Positions 55,601 to 63,524 of a stretch of DNA of 64,000 nucleotides are shown one piece after another. Position 1 is the first letter of the stretch, and every line of letters starts with the position of its first letter. A model generated the notes under the pieces. The model had not been told where the DNA came from. It made no database searches and was given only the letters and a program-made list of their open reading frames with translations. The DNA is from Bacteroidota bacterium (lineage in GTDB: Bacteria > Bacteroidota > Bacteroidia > AKYH767-A > 2013-40CM-41-45), in NCBI GenBank assembly GCA_016711505.1, contig JADJSV010000003.1:1-64000 (forward strand), in the 5' to 3' direction. A program made the position numbers and the translations under genes.

Positions 55601-56403
55601 GTAAGCTTTTCAATGATGCGCAGAAAATGTTGAAGCAGATCATCAATGAAAAATGGATTTCTGCAAATGCTGTTGTTGGAATATTTCCTGCTCTGGCTAC
55701 AGGCGACGACATTGAAGTACTTGATCATGATGGAACGAAACCTGTTGCTAAATTTCATACACTTCGTCAGCAAAGCAGGAAAGCAGATGGTTTTGCCAAT
55801 ATTGCTTTAGCAGATTTTATTAAGCCAAAATCACTTGTATTAGCGGAACAGAAATCGGCAGCAAAATCAAATTCTGTTACTACTGCACCTGAAACCGATT
55901 TTATCGGGGCATTTGCATTGACTACCGGAATAGGAATGGAGAAATGGATTGAGAAATTTGAAAAAGACCATGATGATTATTCTTCCATAATGTTGAAAGC
56001 ATTAGCTGACCGACTTGCTGAAGCATTTGCAGAATTGATGCATGCGAAAGTTCGTCGTGAACTTTGGGGTTATGCTTCAAATGAAACATTGAGCAATGAT
56101 GAAATGATAAAAGAAAAATACAAAGGTATTCGACCTGCTCCCGGATATCCTGCACAACCTGATCACACTGAAAAGCATACAATCTGGAATTTACTCGATG
56201 TTGAAAATAATACAGGAATCACATTGACAGATAGTCTGGCAATGTATCCTACTTCTTCAGTAAGTGGTTTGTATTTTGCAAATCCGGAGTCACATTATTT
56301 TGGGCTAGGTAAGATCTCTAAAGACCAGGTCAGATCGTATGCAGAAAGAAAAGGGCTTTCAATTGAAGAAGTTGAACGCTGGTTAGGTTCTGTAATTCTA
56401 TAA
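52684..56403 (+). CDS. metH: Cobalamin-dependent methionine synthase
   Basis: MetH transfers the methyl group of 5-methyltetrahydrofolate to homocysteine through cobalamin. The full-length protein has 1239 residues. The homocysteine domain (1-~330) starts ILIIDGAMGTMIQ; its zinc ligands are C246 (IGLNCALGA) and C309/C310 (GGCCGTTPEH). The pterin-binding domain (~350-640) has NVGERTNVTGSKKF and VSGGVSNVSFSFRGN. The cobalamin cap and Rossmann domains (~650-900) contain KGDVHDIGKNIVGVVL with the cobalt ligand His757. The reactivation domain (~920-1239) ends with GYPAQPDHTEK and YFGLGKISKDQV. All domains are intact. Expression is controlled by the SAM-I riboswitch upstream. Confidence 0.98.
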   Translation: MNHPHSIKEELKKRILIIDGAMGTMIQRYRLEENDFRGTRFADFSHLLKGNNDLLSITQPQIIEEIHLQYLKAGADIIETNTFSAQRISMADYSLEDISYELNYESAKIAKAAVEKYRLETGDSKKWVAGAIGPTNRTLTLSPDVNNPAFRAVTFDQVAEAYVEQVRGLIDGGVDLILIETIFDTMNAKAALFAVQQVFEEKNITLPLMISGTITDASGRTLSGQTVEAFLNSVSHMDLLSIGLNCALGAKEMRPYIEELSVKAPFYISAYPNAGLPNQFGEYDETPEHMGHHMSDFLNHGFLNIAGGCCGTTPEHIAHIAKLAATVKPRPIPEVEPYLRISGLEAVTLRPESNFMNVGERTNVTGSKKFLRLIKEEQYEEALSVAREQTEGGAQVIDINMDEGMLDAHYAMTTYLNYIASEPDIAKLPIMIDSSKFPVIETALKCTQGKSVVNSISLKEGEKEFLRQAKIVRRYGAAVIVMAFDEKGQADTLSRRIEICERAYKLLTEEINFPPQDIIFDPNIFPVATGMDEHRKNAVDYFEATKWIKKNLPFAKVSGGVSNVSFSFRGNDIVREAIHSAFLFHGVKAGMDMGIVNPSQLQVYDDIPADLLKAVEDVLFDKNDEATEKLIAIAESLKGQVNVKEEKDEAWRREPVEKRLTHALVKGITDYIKVDLEKARSKYEKTLHIIEGPLMDGMNVVGDLFGAGKMFLPQVVKSARVMKKGVAYLTPYLEAEKTEKQSKAGKVLLATVKGDVHDIGKNIVGVVLACNNYDIVDLGVMVPAEKILEAARRENVDVIGLSGLITPSLDEMVHVAKELQRENFTIPLMIGGATTSKVHTAVKIEQNYSNPVIHVNDASKSVTVVSNLLSKGLREQFVKNNSEENERLRQYHINARSKAEILSLENAQENKFKIDWNSSEIIAPEMLGTKVFRDYSIEEIAAYIDWTPFFISWEMKGSYPKILKDPVRGEEASKLFNDAQKMLKQIINEKWISANAVVGIFPALATGDDIEVLDHDGTKPVAKFHTLRQQSRKADGFANIALADFIKPKSLVLAEQKSAAKSNSVTTAPETDFIGAFALTTGIGMEKWIEKFEKDHDDYSSIMLKALADRLAEAFAELMHAKVRRELWGYASNETLSNDEMIKEKYKGIRPAPGYPAQPDHTEKHTIWNLLDVENNTGITLTDSLAMYPTSSVSGLYFANPESHYFGLGKISKDQVRSYAERKGLSIEEVERWLGSVIL

Positions 56404-56409
56404 TATGAA

Positions 56410-56449
56410 AAAATTTTTGCACGGCCCTTAAGGGCCGTGCAAAAATTTT
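56410..56449. terminator. Bidirectional terminator, 40-bp palindrome
   Basis: The perfect palindrome is centred on GGCCCTTAAGGGCC and flanked by GCAC/GTGC and A/T tracts that give a T-run on both strands. It lies between metH (+) and the delta-60 gene (-), whose stop codon overlaps its edge, so it serves both. Confidence 0.9.
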
Positions 56450-57990
56450 CAATAAATAATCAAAGGAGCGGAAACTATTTCATTCCCTTTTTTCAGCCTT
56501 AAAAAGTACATTCCACTTTCTAAATTAATTGAAACTGAAAACAAATTATTATCTGTTGAAATTGTCTTGTAAATAATTTTTCCACTTATATCGATTATTT
56601 CTAACTCGTCAAATTTGCTGTTTGCCTGTACAGTAAAATTTCCATTATTGGGATTAGGATAAACTGACCAATCTGAATTTACTGTTAAATCTTCTATTCC
56701 TGTATTTAACCCTGAATGATATCTGACCAAAAAGAAATTATCGGGTGTGCTTGCAGGCGCAGATCCGCAAATGACGATGTCGGAATTCAGATCCAGAGTC
56801 ATTCCATAAATATTGTGTTGTGCTGATGCCACCTGAATATATGAGATTCCATTTGTTCCAAATGTCGCATCGTTAGTTCCATCTTCATTGAACCTGGTAA
56901 CTCCGAACGAACTTCCAATAATACTTGTTTTTCCGGCTACAAGAATTTTTCCATCTGACTGTATTTCTATTGCTCTGCCCCAATCGTCATTCCCTGTCCC
57001 AAAATCTCTCATTGCAATACCATTCGAGCCAAAGCCATTATCCAGAACTCCATTTGAATCAATTCTTACAATAACAAAATCGTAATCGAAGCCATTGTAT
57101 GCAGTTCCACCAAATACAATTTTCTTATCGTTCTGAACTTTGATACTATAACCATAGTCATCGTCGTTAATTCCAACTGGATATTGACCTATTCCATTTG
57201 TGGAAAAAGAGTTGTCCAAAGACCCGTTTTCATTATATCGTGCACACGTGAAAGTATAATTGTTTCCATTTTGAATATCCCCGGCCAGAAGGATCTTGTC
57301 ATCGTTTTGGACGGCAATCGAATAGCAATTGTCATTCTCCGAACCGATAGCTGTAATTACACTTCCGTTAGTTCCAAATGAACTGTCTACTATTCCATTC
57401 GGATCGAATGCAACCATTGTAAAATCCGTGTTGGCACCATTATATGAAGTACCGGCAAGAATGATTCTTCCATTACTCTGAAGAGCTATCCCTTGTGCAT
57501 AATCACCAAATGTTGTTCCACCAATTCCTGCAATAGTAAATCCGCCTGTACCGAACTGTGTATCCGGATTACCTGTGCTGTCATAACGTGCAACTACAAA
57601 TTGCGTCCCGCTACCATCATAAGTATGTCCGCCTAAAACAATTTTTCCGTCAGGCTGCATGACTGAACAAAAGGAATAATTCAGAATGCCGCCGGGGATT
57701 GCTGTTGTTGTTTTTCCATTGGTTCCAAATTGTGTGTCCAATGTACCATTGTGATTAAACCTGGTTATACAAAGTTCGCTGACTGAACCGACATAGACCT
57801 GACCAGTTACAATATACTTGCCGTCAGACAAAGCGATCACGTTCCTGGATGTGGCAAGACCGGTAGAACTCAAAGGTGTTTGTGAAACTCCATTTATCCC
57901 AAAAGTGCTGTCAATGATTCCGGCCTGAGAATATGCATTCAGCGAAAACAGGAATGAAATTATTATCAATTTAAAAGGTAAATTAGACAT
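56449..57990 (-). CDS. Delta-60 repeat protein with T9SS sorting domain
   Basis: The protein has 513 residues with a signal peptide (1-21, ending NAYSQ). Residues ~22-425 are about seven delta-60-type beta-propeller repeats of ~55 residues. Each contains a D-x-x-FGTNG-type segment and an LQxNGKIILAG-type segment (e.g. VDSSFGTNGSV; LQSNGRIILAGTSYNG; QSDGKILVAGKTS). The last ~75 residues are a T9SS type A sorting domain (VYPNPNNGNFTVQ, IDISGKIIYKT, SGMYFLRLKKG). It is probably a surface or secreted protein. The repeats do not point to a particular ligand. It converges on metH and shares its terminator. Confidence 0.92.
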   Translation of the reverse strand: MSNLPFKLIIISFLFSLNAYSQAGIIDSTFGINGVSQTPLSSTGLATSRNVIALSDGKYIVTGQVYVGSVSELCITRFNHNGTLDTQFGTNGKTTTAIPGGILNYSFCSVMQPDGKIVLGGHTYDGSGTQFVVARYDSTGNPDTQFGTGGFTIAGIGGTTFGDYAQGIALQSNGRIILAGTSYNGANTDFTMVAFDPNGIVDSSFGTNGSVITAIGSENDNCYSIAVQNDDKILLAGDIQNGNNYTFTCARYNENGSLDNSFSTNGIGQYPVGINDDDYGYSIKVQNDKKIVFGGTAYNGFDYDFVIVRIDSNGVLDNGFGSNGIAMRDFGTGNDDWGRAIEIQSDGKILVAGKTSIIGSSFGVTRFNEDGTNDATFGTNGISYIQVASAQHNIYGMTLDLNSDIVICGSAPASTPDNFFLVRYHSGLNTGIEDLTVNSDWSVYPNPNNGNFTVQANSKFDELEIIDISGKIIYKTISTDNNLFSVSINLESGMYFLRLKKGNEIVSAPLIIY

Positions 57991-58138
57991 AGCTTATGGT
58001 TTTTGAATTTCTTAAAACTACCATCTTCAGCAAAAAATTACAATACTCAGTTTGGAGTAGGAAAATGATATTTTTAAAATGAGAAAAGTAAAAATATCAT
58101 GAAAAAACCTCTGGCATATTTTTTTAATATTTTTTAGT

Positions 58139-58390
58139 ATGAAAAAGAACAAAAATATAACAATGATGCAGTTCTCCATTGTGTTCAGCTTCATTTATGT
58201 TTTGATTTACTGCCTTGGACTTGGCGGTGTGTTTGATTTCGAATATACATTCCTTTTATACCTTTGTTCACCTGCAATAATTTTATGGGTTGTTTATTCT
58301 ATCCTGAATGATAAAAATGTCCCTTCCAAAAACTTTACGGATTATTTTTATCAGGATTCGGAGATAAAAAGAACAAAAGAGGTCAGGTAG
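58139..58390 (+). CDS. Small membrane protein
   Basis: The protein has 83 residues with two membrane segments (MMQFSIVFSFIYVLIYCLGLGG and YTFLLYLCSPAIILWVVYSIL) and a charged tail (NFTDYFYQDSEIKRTKEVR). I do not recognise a characterised family. It begins 148 bp upstream of and divergent from the delta-60 gene. A run of T and A precedes the ATG, with no clear promoter. The clean composition and topology support a real gene. Confidence 0.7.
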   Translation: MKKNKNITMMQFSIVFSFIYVLIYCLGLGGVFDFEYTFLLYLCSPAIILWVVYSILNDKNVPSKNFTDYFYQDSEIKRTKEVR

Positions 58391-58512
58391 TTTTAATTTT
58401 ATTTTGAACTGACTTTTATTGCACAGAATTCATTCTACTTAACATTCCGATTGTTAATCATATTATTAATGGATTTACAATTCTTACTATTTATCCGTTA
58501 ATTTTATACCTT

Positions 58513-59535
58513 ATGAATGAAATCTCGAAAAAGAAGAAAAGTTATCCTATTTCTGAAGAACTCTTCATTTATCTTGAAGACTTCGGGAGGATAGAAGAAT
58601 TGCCTTTCGTTTATCAGGATCTGTTACGGTATAATTATTCAATCCAGCTTTCGAATAAGGCAGGTCAAGACACCCTTTGGGAAACAGTTTTTTATACACC
58701 TCAGGAAACGGAAGAACTGAATCGCAGACTGGTGATGACGTATGCTATGATGAAGGTAGAAGGAAATATGTCATTGATGGAGCATTTATATGTTGACAGA
58801 ATAGATTATTGCCCGTTTGGAAATTCTCGTCCGTTCAGGATCCGTATAAAAAATCAATACAATGATAACTACGATTACTTCTATGTAAAACTTGCTGATG
58901 CTTCTCGCGTATATGGATTGGAATTTGAAGATATCCTCTCTCCGAACAGGATCAATTACATGGTCAATGCTGATACATTGGTCGAAGAACATATTATCGG
59001 TATTCCCGGCGATCAATTCATTCAGAATAATCTCCGTGATCTTACCGTTAATCATACACGACTGGCAAAGGAATTTATTAAGTTCAATGAACGATGTTTT
59101 GTCAGACTACTCGGTGATATGCGTTCGTACAATTTTGTTATTGATATGACGGCCGATTTTGATGATACTCAATTCCGTTTTAGGGCAATTGATTTTGATC
59201 AGCAATGTTACGAAGGTAAACGTACCATGTACCTGCCACAGTTTTTCAAAGAAAATAATCCATACGTTGATCTTTGTGTAAAGTATATGAATAAGGAAAC
59301 TATTCTTCAATATCAACTTGAGGAACGGTCTCTGATTTCACGTAGAATGAAAACCGCCCGCTTCCGTTTAGCTTCTTTACTTGAAGTCATGGAAGGTGAT
59401 GAGATAAGTCAAAAAGATAAAGTCATCCAACTGCGCGAAGAACTAGCCATTCATTACAAATCTGATCGCTTCAAAAAATGTAAAAGCATGGGCCAGATCA
59501 TGAAGGTGAGTCTGGATATGATTTCGGTACACTAA
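58513..59535 (+). CDS. Unknown protein with protein-kinase-like motifs
   Basis: The protein has 340 residues, no signal peptide or membrane segment. I do not recognise a named family. Features in kinase-like order are: a strand with lysine K126 (DYFYVKLADASRVYG), LVEEHIIGIPGDQF at 156-168 resembling the hinge of aminoglycoside-phosphotransferase-like enzymes, LLGDMRSYNFVID at 199-211 with D202 and N207 at the catalytic-loop spacing D-x4-N, and RAIDFDQ with D227 in the metal-binding position. The usual His before GD is Leu. This suggests a protein-kinase-like fold, possibly active on a small molecule. Neighbours give no clue. Confidence 0.75.
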   Translation: MNEISKKKKSYPISEELFIYLEDFGRIEELPFVYQDLLRYNYSIQLSNKAGQDTLWETVFYTPQETEELNRRLVMTYAMMKVEGNMSLMEHLYVDRIDYCPFGNSRPFRIRIKNQYNDNYDYFYVKLADASRVYGLEFEDILSPNRINYMVNADTLVEEHIIGIPGDQFIQNNLRDLTVNHTRLAKEFIKFNERCFVRLLGDMRSYNFVIDMTADFDDTQFRFRAIDFDQQCYEGKRTMYLPQFFKENNPYVDLCVKYMNKETILQYQLEERSLISRRMKTARFRLASLLEVMEGDEISQKDKVIQLREELAIHYKSDRFKKCKSMGQIMKVSLDMISVH

Positions 59536-59803
59536 AAATGATTTCGGATTTCGAATCTCGGATCAGGCAATTGATCCAACTGAATAAGTCATTCAACTTC
59601 ATGCCGCTAAATAAAGTGTTGAAATTCAATATTTTAAATTTAGATAATATTAATGTTTAAACTTACGGAGGATGTTGGTTTAGGCACAATCCGAAATCCG
59701 AAATCCGCATTCCGAAATCCAAAAAATAATTGGTTAATCTTGGTTAACGACCCAATTTATCTTTAGTTTTATCCTAATTTCGCCCGGTAACAGGAATTCT
59801 TGT
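59536..59803. repeat. Gap with CCGAAAT-type inverted repeats
   Basis: ATTTCGGATTTCGAATCTCGGAT (near 59541-59563) is roughly inverted at 59690-59722 (repeats of CCGAAATCCG). No gene is visible between them. A TAATTTCG box near 59775 could serve the TolC-like gene. Confidence 0.6.
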
Positions 59804-61233
59804 ATGACTAAAAAATATTCAACTCTTTTTATAGCATTGCTATTATTTATAGGCAATGTAAAGGGTCAGACTAGCTGGACATTGCAACAATGTCTGCAAC
59901 GTGCTCTTGATTACAATATCACAATCAAACAATCAGTTTTAAGTAATGAGATCGACAAGATCACTGTCAACCAAAATACTGCTGCATTATTTCCAAGTTT
60001 AAATGGCAGCGCTTCACAAAACTGGTATTATGGAAAAGTATTGATCCGAATACGAACTCTTATACAACTCAGGAGGTAAAATCAAATTCTTTTTCCTTGA
60101 GTAGTTCTGTTTCAATCTTCGAAGGTTTTACAGTTCAGAATTCATTAAAGCAAAGCAAACTGAATTATTTGTCGTCGCAGAATGAACTGAAGAAGATCCA
60201 GAACGATGTTTCTCTCAGCGTGGTCAATTTTTTCCTGCAGGCAATGTACAACCAGGAACTTCTTACTATTACCACAGATCAGGTTGATGCATCAAAAGTG
60301 CAGCGGGACAGAATGAAAAGAATGTATGAATTGGGATCGATCAGCAAAAGTAATTATCTCGATCTGGAATCTCAATTTGCTTTGGATGAAGTCCGGTTAA
60401 TTCAGGCACAAGCGCAATATGATCAGTCGATCCTGTCCCTGACACAATTACTGGAACTTGATTCAGTTGAGAATTTTACGATTGCTGCTCCGGAAATCAC
60501 AATCCCTGAAATTGATATCAATCAATTTAATACAAATGCGATTTATGCAAAAGCCCTTACCAATCAGCCGGACATAAAAAGTTCTGAATACAAAGTATTA
60601 AGTTCAGAAAAGTCATTGGCAATTGCCAGAGGAAATTATTATCCGCGGATAAGTGCCAGCGGTTCTTTGAGTACAAATTATTCAAACTCCGGTCAGAGCA
60701 TTGTTGATTTTACTACCGGTCCTCCTATAACCACTCTTACCGGTTACACTTCCAATGGAGAAGATGTTTATACTGTAACTCCGAATATCACACCTGTTTA
60801 CAGCGAAACACCGTTCAATGATCAGATCGATAATAATCTGGGAAAATCAGTTGGTATTACTTTACAGGTGCCGATTTTCAATGGACTTGCTGCGCGAAGT
60901 AATGTGAACAGAGCTAAGCTCAATTATAAGATCACTCAACTGAATCATGAGTCGAATAAAAAGAATTTATACAAAAGCGTGCAACAGGCAGTAATTGACG
61001 CTTCCTCTTCCTATAAGAAGTTTATTGCAGGACAAAGAAGTGTTGAAGCACTTGATGAATCATTTAAATTCAGTCAGAGAAGTCTGGACCTCGGTTCAAT
61101 TTCAACAATTGATTATTTAACAGCAAAAAATAATTTCGCTAAAGCTCAGACTGATCTGTTGCAGGCGAAGTATGATTATATCTTCCGTGTGAAGATCATT
61201 GATTTTTACCAGGGAAATCCACTGACATTTTAA
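59804..61233 (+). CDS. TolC-family outer-membrane efflux protein, one frameshift
   Basis: The signal peptide (1-21, ending GNVKGQ) is followed by TSWTLQQCLQRALDYNITIKQSV, the usual TolC start. After NGSASQNWYYGKV the frame breaks at 60041-60042. Adding one T reads FDPNTNSYTTQEVKSNSF and joins the second frame, which includes SSVSIFEGFTVQNSLKQSK, LYELGSISKSNYLDLESQ-like heptads, and the repeat end FSQRSLDLGSISTIDYLTAKNN. The whole product is ~477 residues. It lies 10 bp upstream of a membrane fusion protein gene, so the two form an efflux or export pair. No pump gene is in the window. Confidence 0.9.
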
Positions 61234-61243
61234 TTTCTGACAT

Positions 61244-62638
61244 ATGCAGAAGAAGAAAAATAATATTTTAAAATGGCTGATCATAATTGTGATCGTGCTG
61301 ATCGTATTTGCAATTATCGGAAAAAAAGCCGGCTGGATTGGCGGTGCAGAAAAGAAATTGGTAGCAACGGAGAAAGTAGAGAAGCGTGATATAATCGAGA
61401 TCGTTTCTGCCAGCGGAAAAATTCAACCTGAAGTTGAAGTAAAGATCTCGCCTGATGTTTCCGGAGAGATCGTTGAACTTCATGTGAAAGAAGGCGATCG
61501 TGTAAAGAAAGGACAATTACTTGCTAAGATCCTTCCGGATATTTATCAGTCTTATCTCGACAGAGCGAATGCAGCCCTTAATTCTTCTAAAGCAAATCTT
61601 GAAAATGCAAAATCAAGATTGTTGCAATCGAAGTCTCAATTAGAAAAAACCAGACTGACATTTGAAAGAAACCAGAAGTTATATGAAGAAAAACTGATCT
61701 CAGCTTCCGATTGGGAATCTGTAAGGTCTGCTTATGAAGTTGCGAAAGCAGAAGTTGATGCTTCCATTCAAAATGTTTCTGCATCTGATTTTGGTGTCAG
61801 AAGTTCTGAAGCTACAGTAAAAGAATCACAGGATAATTTAAGGAAGACTACAATTTTTGCTCCTGTTGATGGCACGATTTCAAAATTAGGTGTTGAACAA
61901 GGTGAACGTGTTGTTGGAACCTCACAGATGGCGGGAACGGAGATGTTTGTTCTTGCGGACTTGAATGAAATGGAAGTTAGTGTTGATGTAAATGAAAATG
62001 ATATTGTGAGAGTTCATGTTGGAGATACAGCGATCATAGAAGTTGATGCATACATCGGTAAGAAGTTTAAAGGTGTTGTCACTGAAGTTGCAAACTCTGC
62101 AAATGTAAGTGGGTTAAGCGTAGATCAGGTAACAAACTTTACTGTTAAAGTAAGAGTGTTGCGTGATTCTTATCTTGATATCGTAGACAAAGATCATCCT
62201 GAAAGAAATGTTTTTAATCCCGGTATGTCTGCAACAGTAGATATCCGCACGAAGCGTGTTTCAAATGCATTGTCAGTACCTATTCAATCTGTTACGACAC
62301 GCGATACGACAGGTAACATGGCTTCAGATTCAAAATCGTTTGGTAATCAGGAAATGAAAGACCAAAGTGAAATGGAAGTCAAAGATTCCAAGAATAAAAC
62401 AGAAGAAGTAGAGAAGAAGGATCTTGAATGTGTTTTTGCAATTGAAAATGGTAAAGTAAAACTTATTCCTGTTGTAATCGGAATTCAGGATAACAATCAC
62501 ATCGAGATAAAAAGCGGATTGAAAGAAGGACAAGAAATCGTTTCTGCACCATATAGTATGATCGCAAAAACATTAAAAGATGGCGATGCTGTAGAAGTAG
62601 TTCAGAAAGATAAACTTTATTCTGCCGAGAAAAAATAG
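61244..62638 (+). CDS. HlyD/MacA-like periplasmic adaptor
   Basis: The protein has 464 residues. One membrane anchor (ILKWLIIIVIVLIVFAII) is followed by a lipoyl-like half (VEVKISPDVSGEIVELHVKEGDRVKKGQLLA). A long coiled-coil hairpin (~110-210) follows, then the second half DNLRKTTIFAPVDGTISKLGVEQGERVVG, a beta-barrel domain (MFVLADLNEMEVSVDVNEND) and a C-terminal membrane-proximal domain. It resembles MacA-type adaptors of ABC exporters. An extra charged segment (~355-395: many K and E) is inserted before the last domain. The partner TolC-like gene is directly upstream. Confidence 0.9.
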   Translation: MQKKKNNILKWLIIIVIVLIVFAIIGKKAGWIGGAEKKLVATEKVEKRDIIEIVSASGKIQPEVEVKISPDVSGEIVELHVKEGDRVKKGQLLAKILPDIYQSYLDRANAALNSSKANLENAKSRLLQSKSQLEKTRLTFERNQKLYEEKLISASDWESVRSAYEVAKAEVDASIQNVSASDFGVRSSEATVKESQDNLRKTTIFAPVDGTISKLGVEQGERVVGTSQMAGTEMFVLADLNEMEVSVDVNENDIVRVHVGDTAIIEVDAYIGKKFKGVVTEVANSANVSGLSVDQVTNFTVKVRVLRDSYLDIVDKDHPERNVFNPGMSATVDIRTKRVSNALSVPIQSVTTRDTTGNMASDSKSFGNQEMKDQSEMEVKDSKNKTEEVEKKDLECVFAIENGKVKLIPVVIGIQDNNHIEIKSGLKEGQEIVSAPYSMIAKTLKDGDAVEVVQKDKLYSAEKK

Positions 62639-62642
62639 CCGC

Positions 62643-63323
62643 ATGCCGCTCATTCTTTCACTCGAAACTGCAACGACCAATTGCTCAGTTGCTCTGGCTT
62701 CCGATGGAAAGGTAATTGCCGCAAGAAGCATCAACAGCGGCTATTCACATGCAGAAAAGATAAACGTTTTTATTCAGGAAGTAATTGATCAGGCCGGTTT
62801 CAGTTTGAAAGATCTGAATGCAATTGCCGTCAGCAGCGGTCCCGGTTCTTATACAGGCTTAAGAATAGGCGTCAGTACAGCGAAAGGATTATGTTACGCT
62901 TTGGATCTCCCTTTGATCGCTATCAATACGCTCGACGCAATGGCATATGGAATGAATGCCGGAAGTAATGATCTGTTGGTTCCAATGATCGATGCAAGAC
63001 GAATGGAAGTTTACAGTGCAGTTTATGATCAGCAGAAAAACAGATTGAGTGAACCGCAGGCAATAGTTGTTGATGAAAATTATTATTCAACTTTCAGAGA
63101 CAAACAAAAATTATTGCTTGGAGGTGATGGTGCTGATAAATGCAGGGAATTATTCAAGACTGATCAGGGAATGGAAATTCAGGAAGGCTTTATGCCGCAA
63201 GCCGAATTCATGGCCGGACTTTCTGAACAAAAATTCAAAAATTCCGAATTTGAAAATGTGGGTTTGTTTGAGCCGTTTTATCTGAAGGAATTTGTCGCCG
63301 GCCCAAAGAAGCAAACCTTTTAA
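62643..63323 (+). CDS. tsaB: tRNA threonylcarbamoyladenosine biosynthesis protein TsaB
   Basis: TsaB (YeaZ) works with TsaD and TsaE to make t6A37 in tRNAs. The protein has 226 residues of the ASKHA fold: ILSLETATTNCSVAL at the start, NSGYSHAEKINVFIQEV near 30, and the signature AIAVSSGPGSYTGLRIGVSTAKGL near 60-85, followed by LVPMIDARRMEVYSA near 115. Length and motifs are normal. It begins 5 bp after the efflux adaptor, probably by chance of gene order rather than function. Confidence 0.95.
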   Translation: MPLILSLETATTNCSVALASDGKVIAARSINSGYSHAEKINVFIQEVIDQAGFSLKDLNAIAVSSGPGSYTGLRIGVSTAKGLCYALDLPLIAINTLDAMAYGMNAGSNDLLVPMIDARRMEVYSAVYDQQKNRLSEPQAIVVDENYYSTFRDKQKLLLGGDGADKCRELFKTDQGMEIQEGFMPQAEFMAGLSEQKFKNSEFENVGLFEPFYLKEFVAGPKKQTF

Positions 63324-63374
63324 GATAATCTTTTTTTTAAGCGCAAGTCTACAAGTAGATCTAGGATTAAAAAG

Positions 63375-63476
63375 CTCTGCACTAAATCTGCGAGTTCTGC
63401 GAGATCTGCGGGAGAAAAAAATAACGCTTAATTTATTTCCCGCAGATCTCGCAGAACTCGCAGATTTAGCGCAGAG
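63375..63476. repeat. Long inverted repeat (39-bp arms)
   Basis: The left arm 63375-63413 (CTCTGCACTAAATCTGCGAG...) and right arm 63438-63476 (...TTTAGCGCAGAG) are complementary with one mismatch, enclosing a 24-base AT-rich loop. It lies between the convergent tsaB and pyruvate carboxylase genes and may end both transcripts. Confidence 0.88.
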
Positions 63477-63524
63477 ATAATTCCGTGATCTCGTTGTGAA
63501 CTTGCGTTCTTGTGTTAAAAATTT

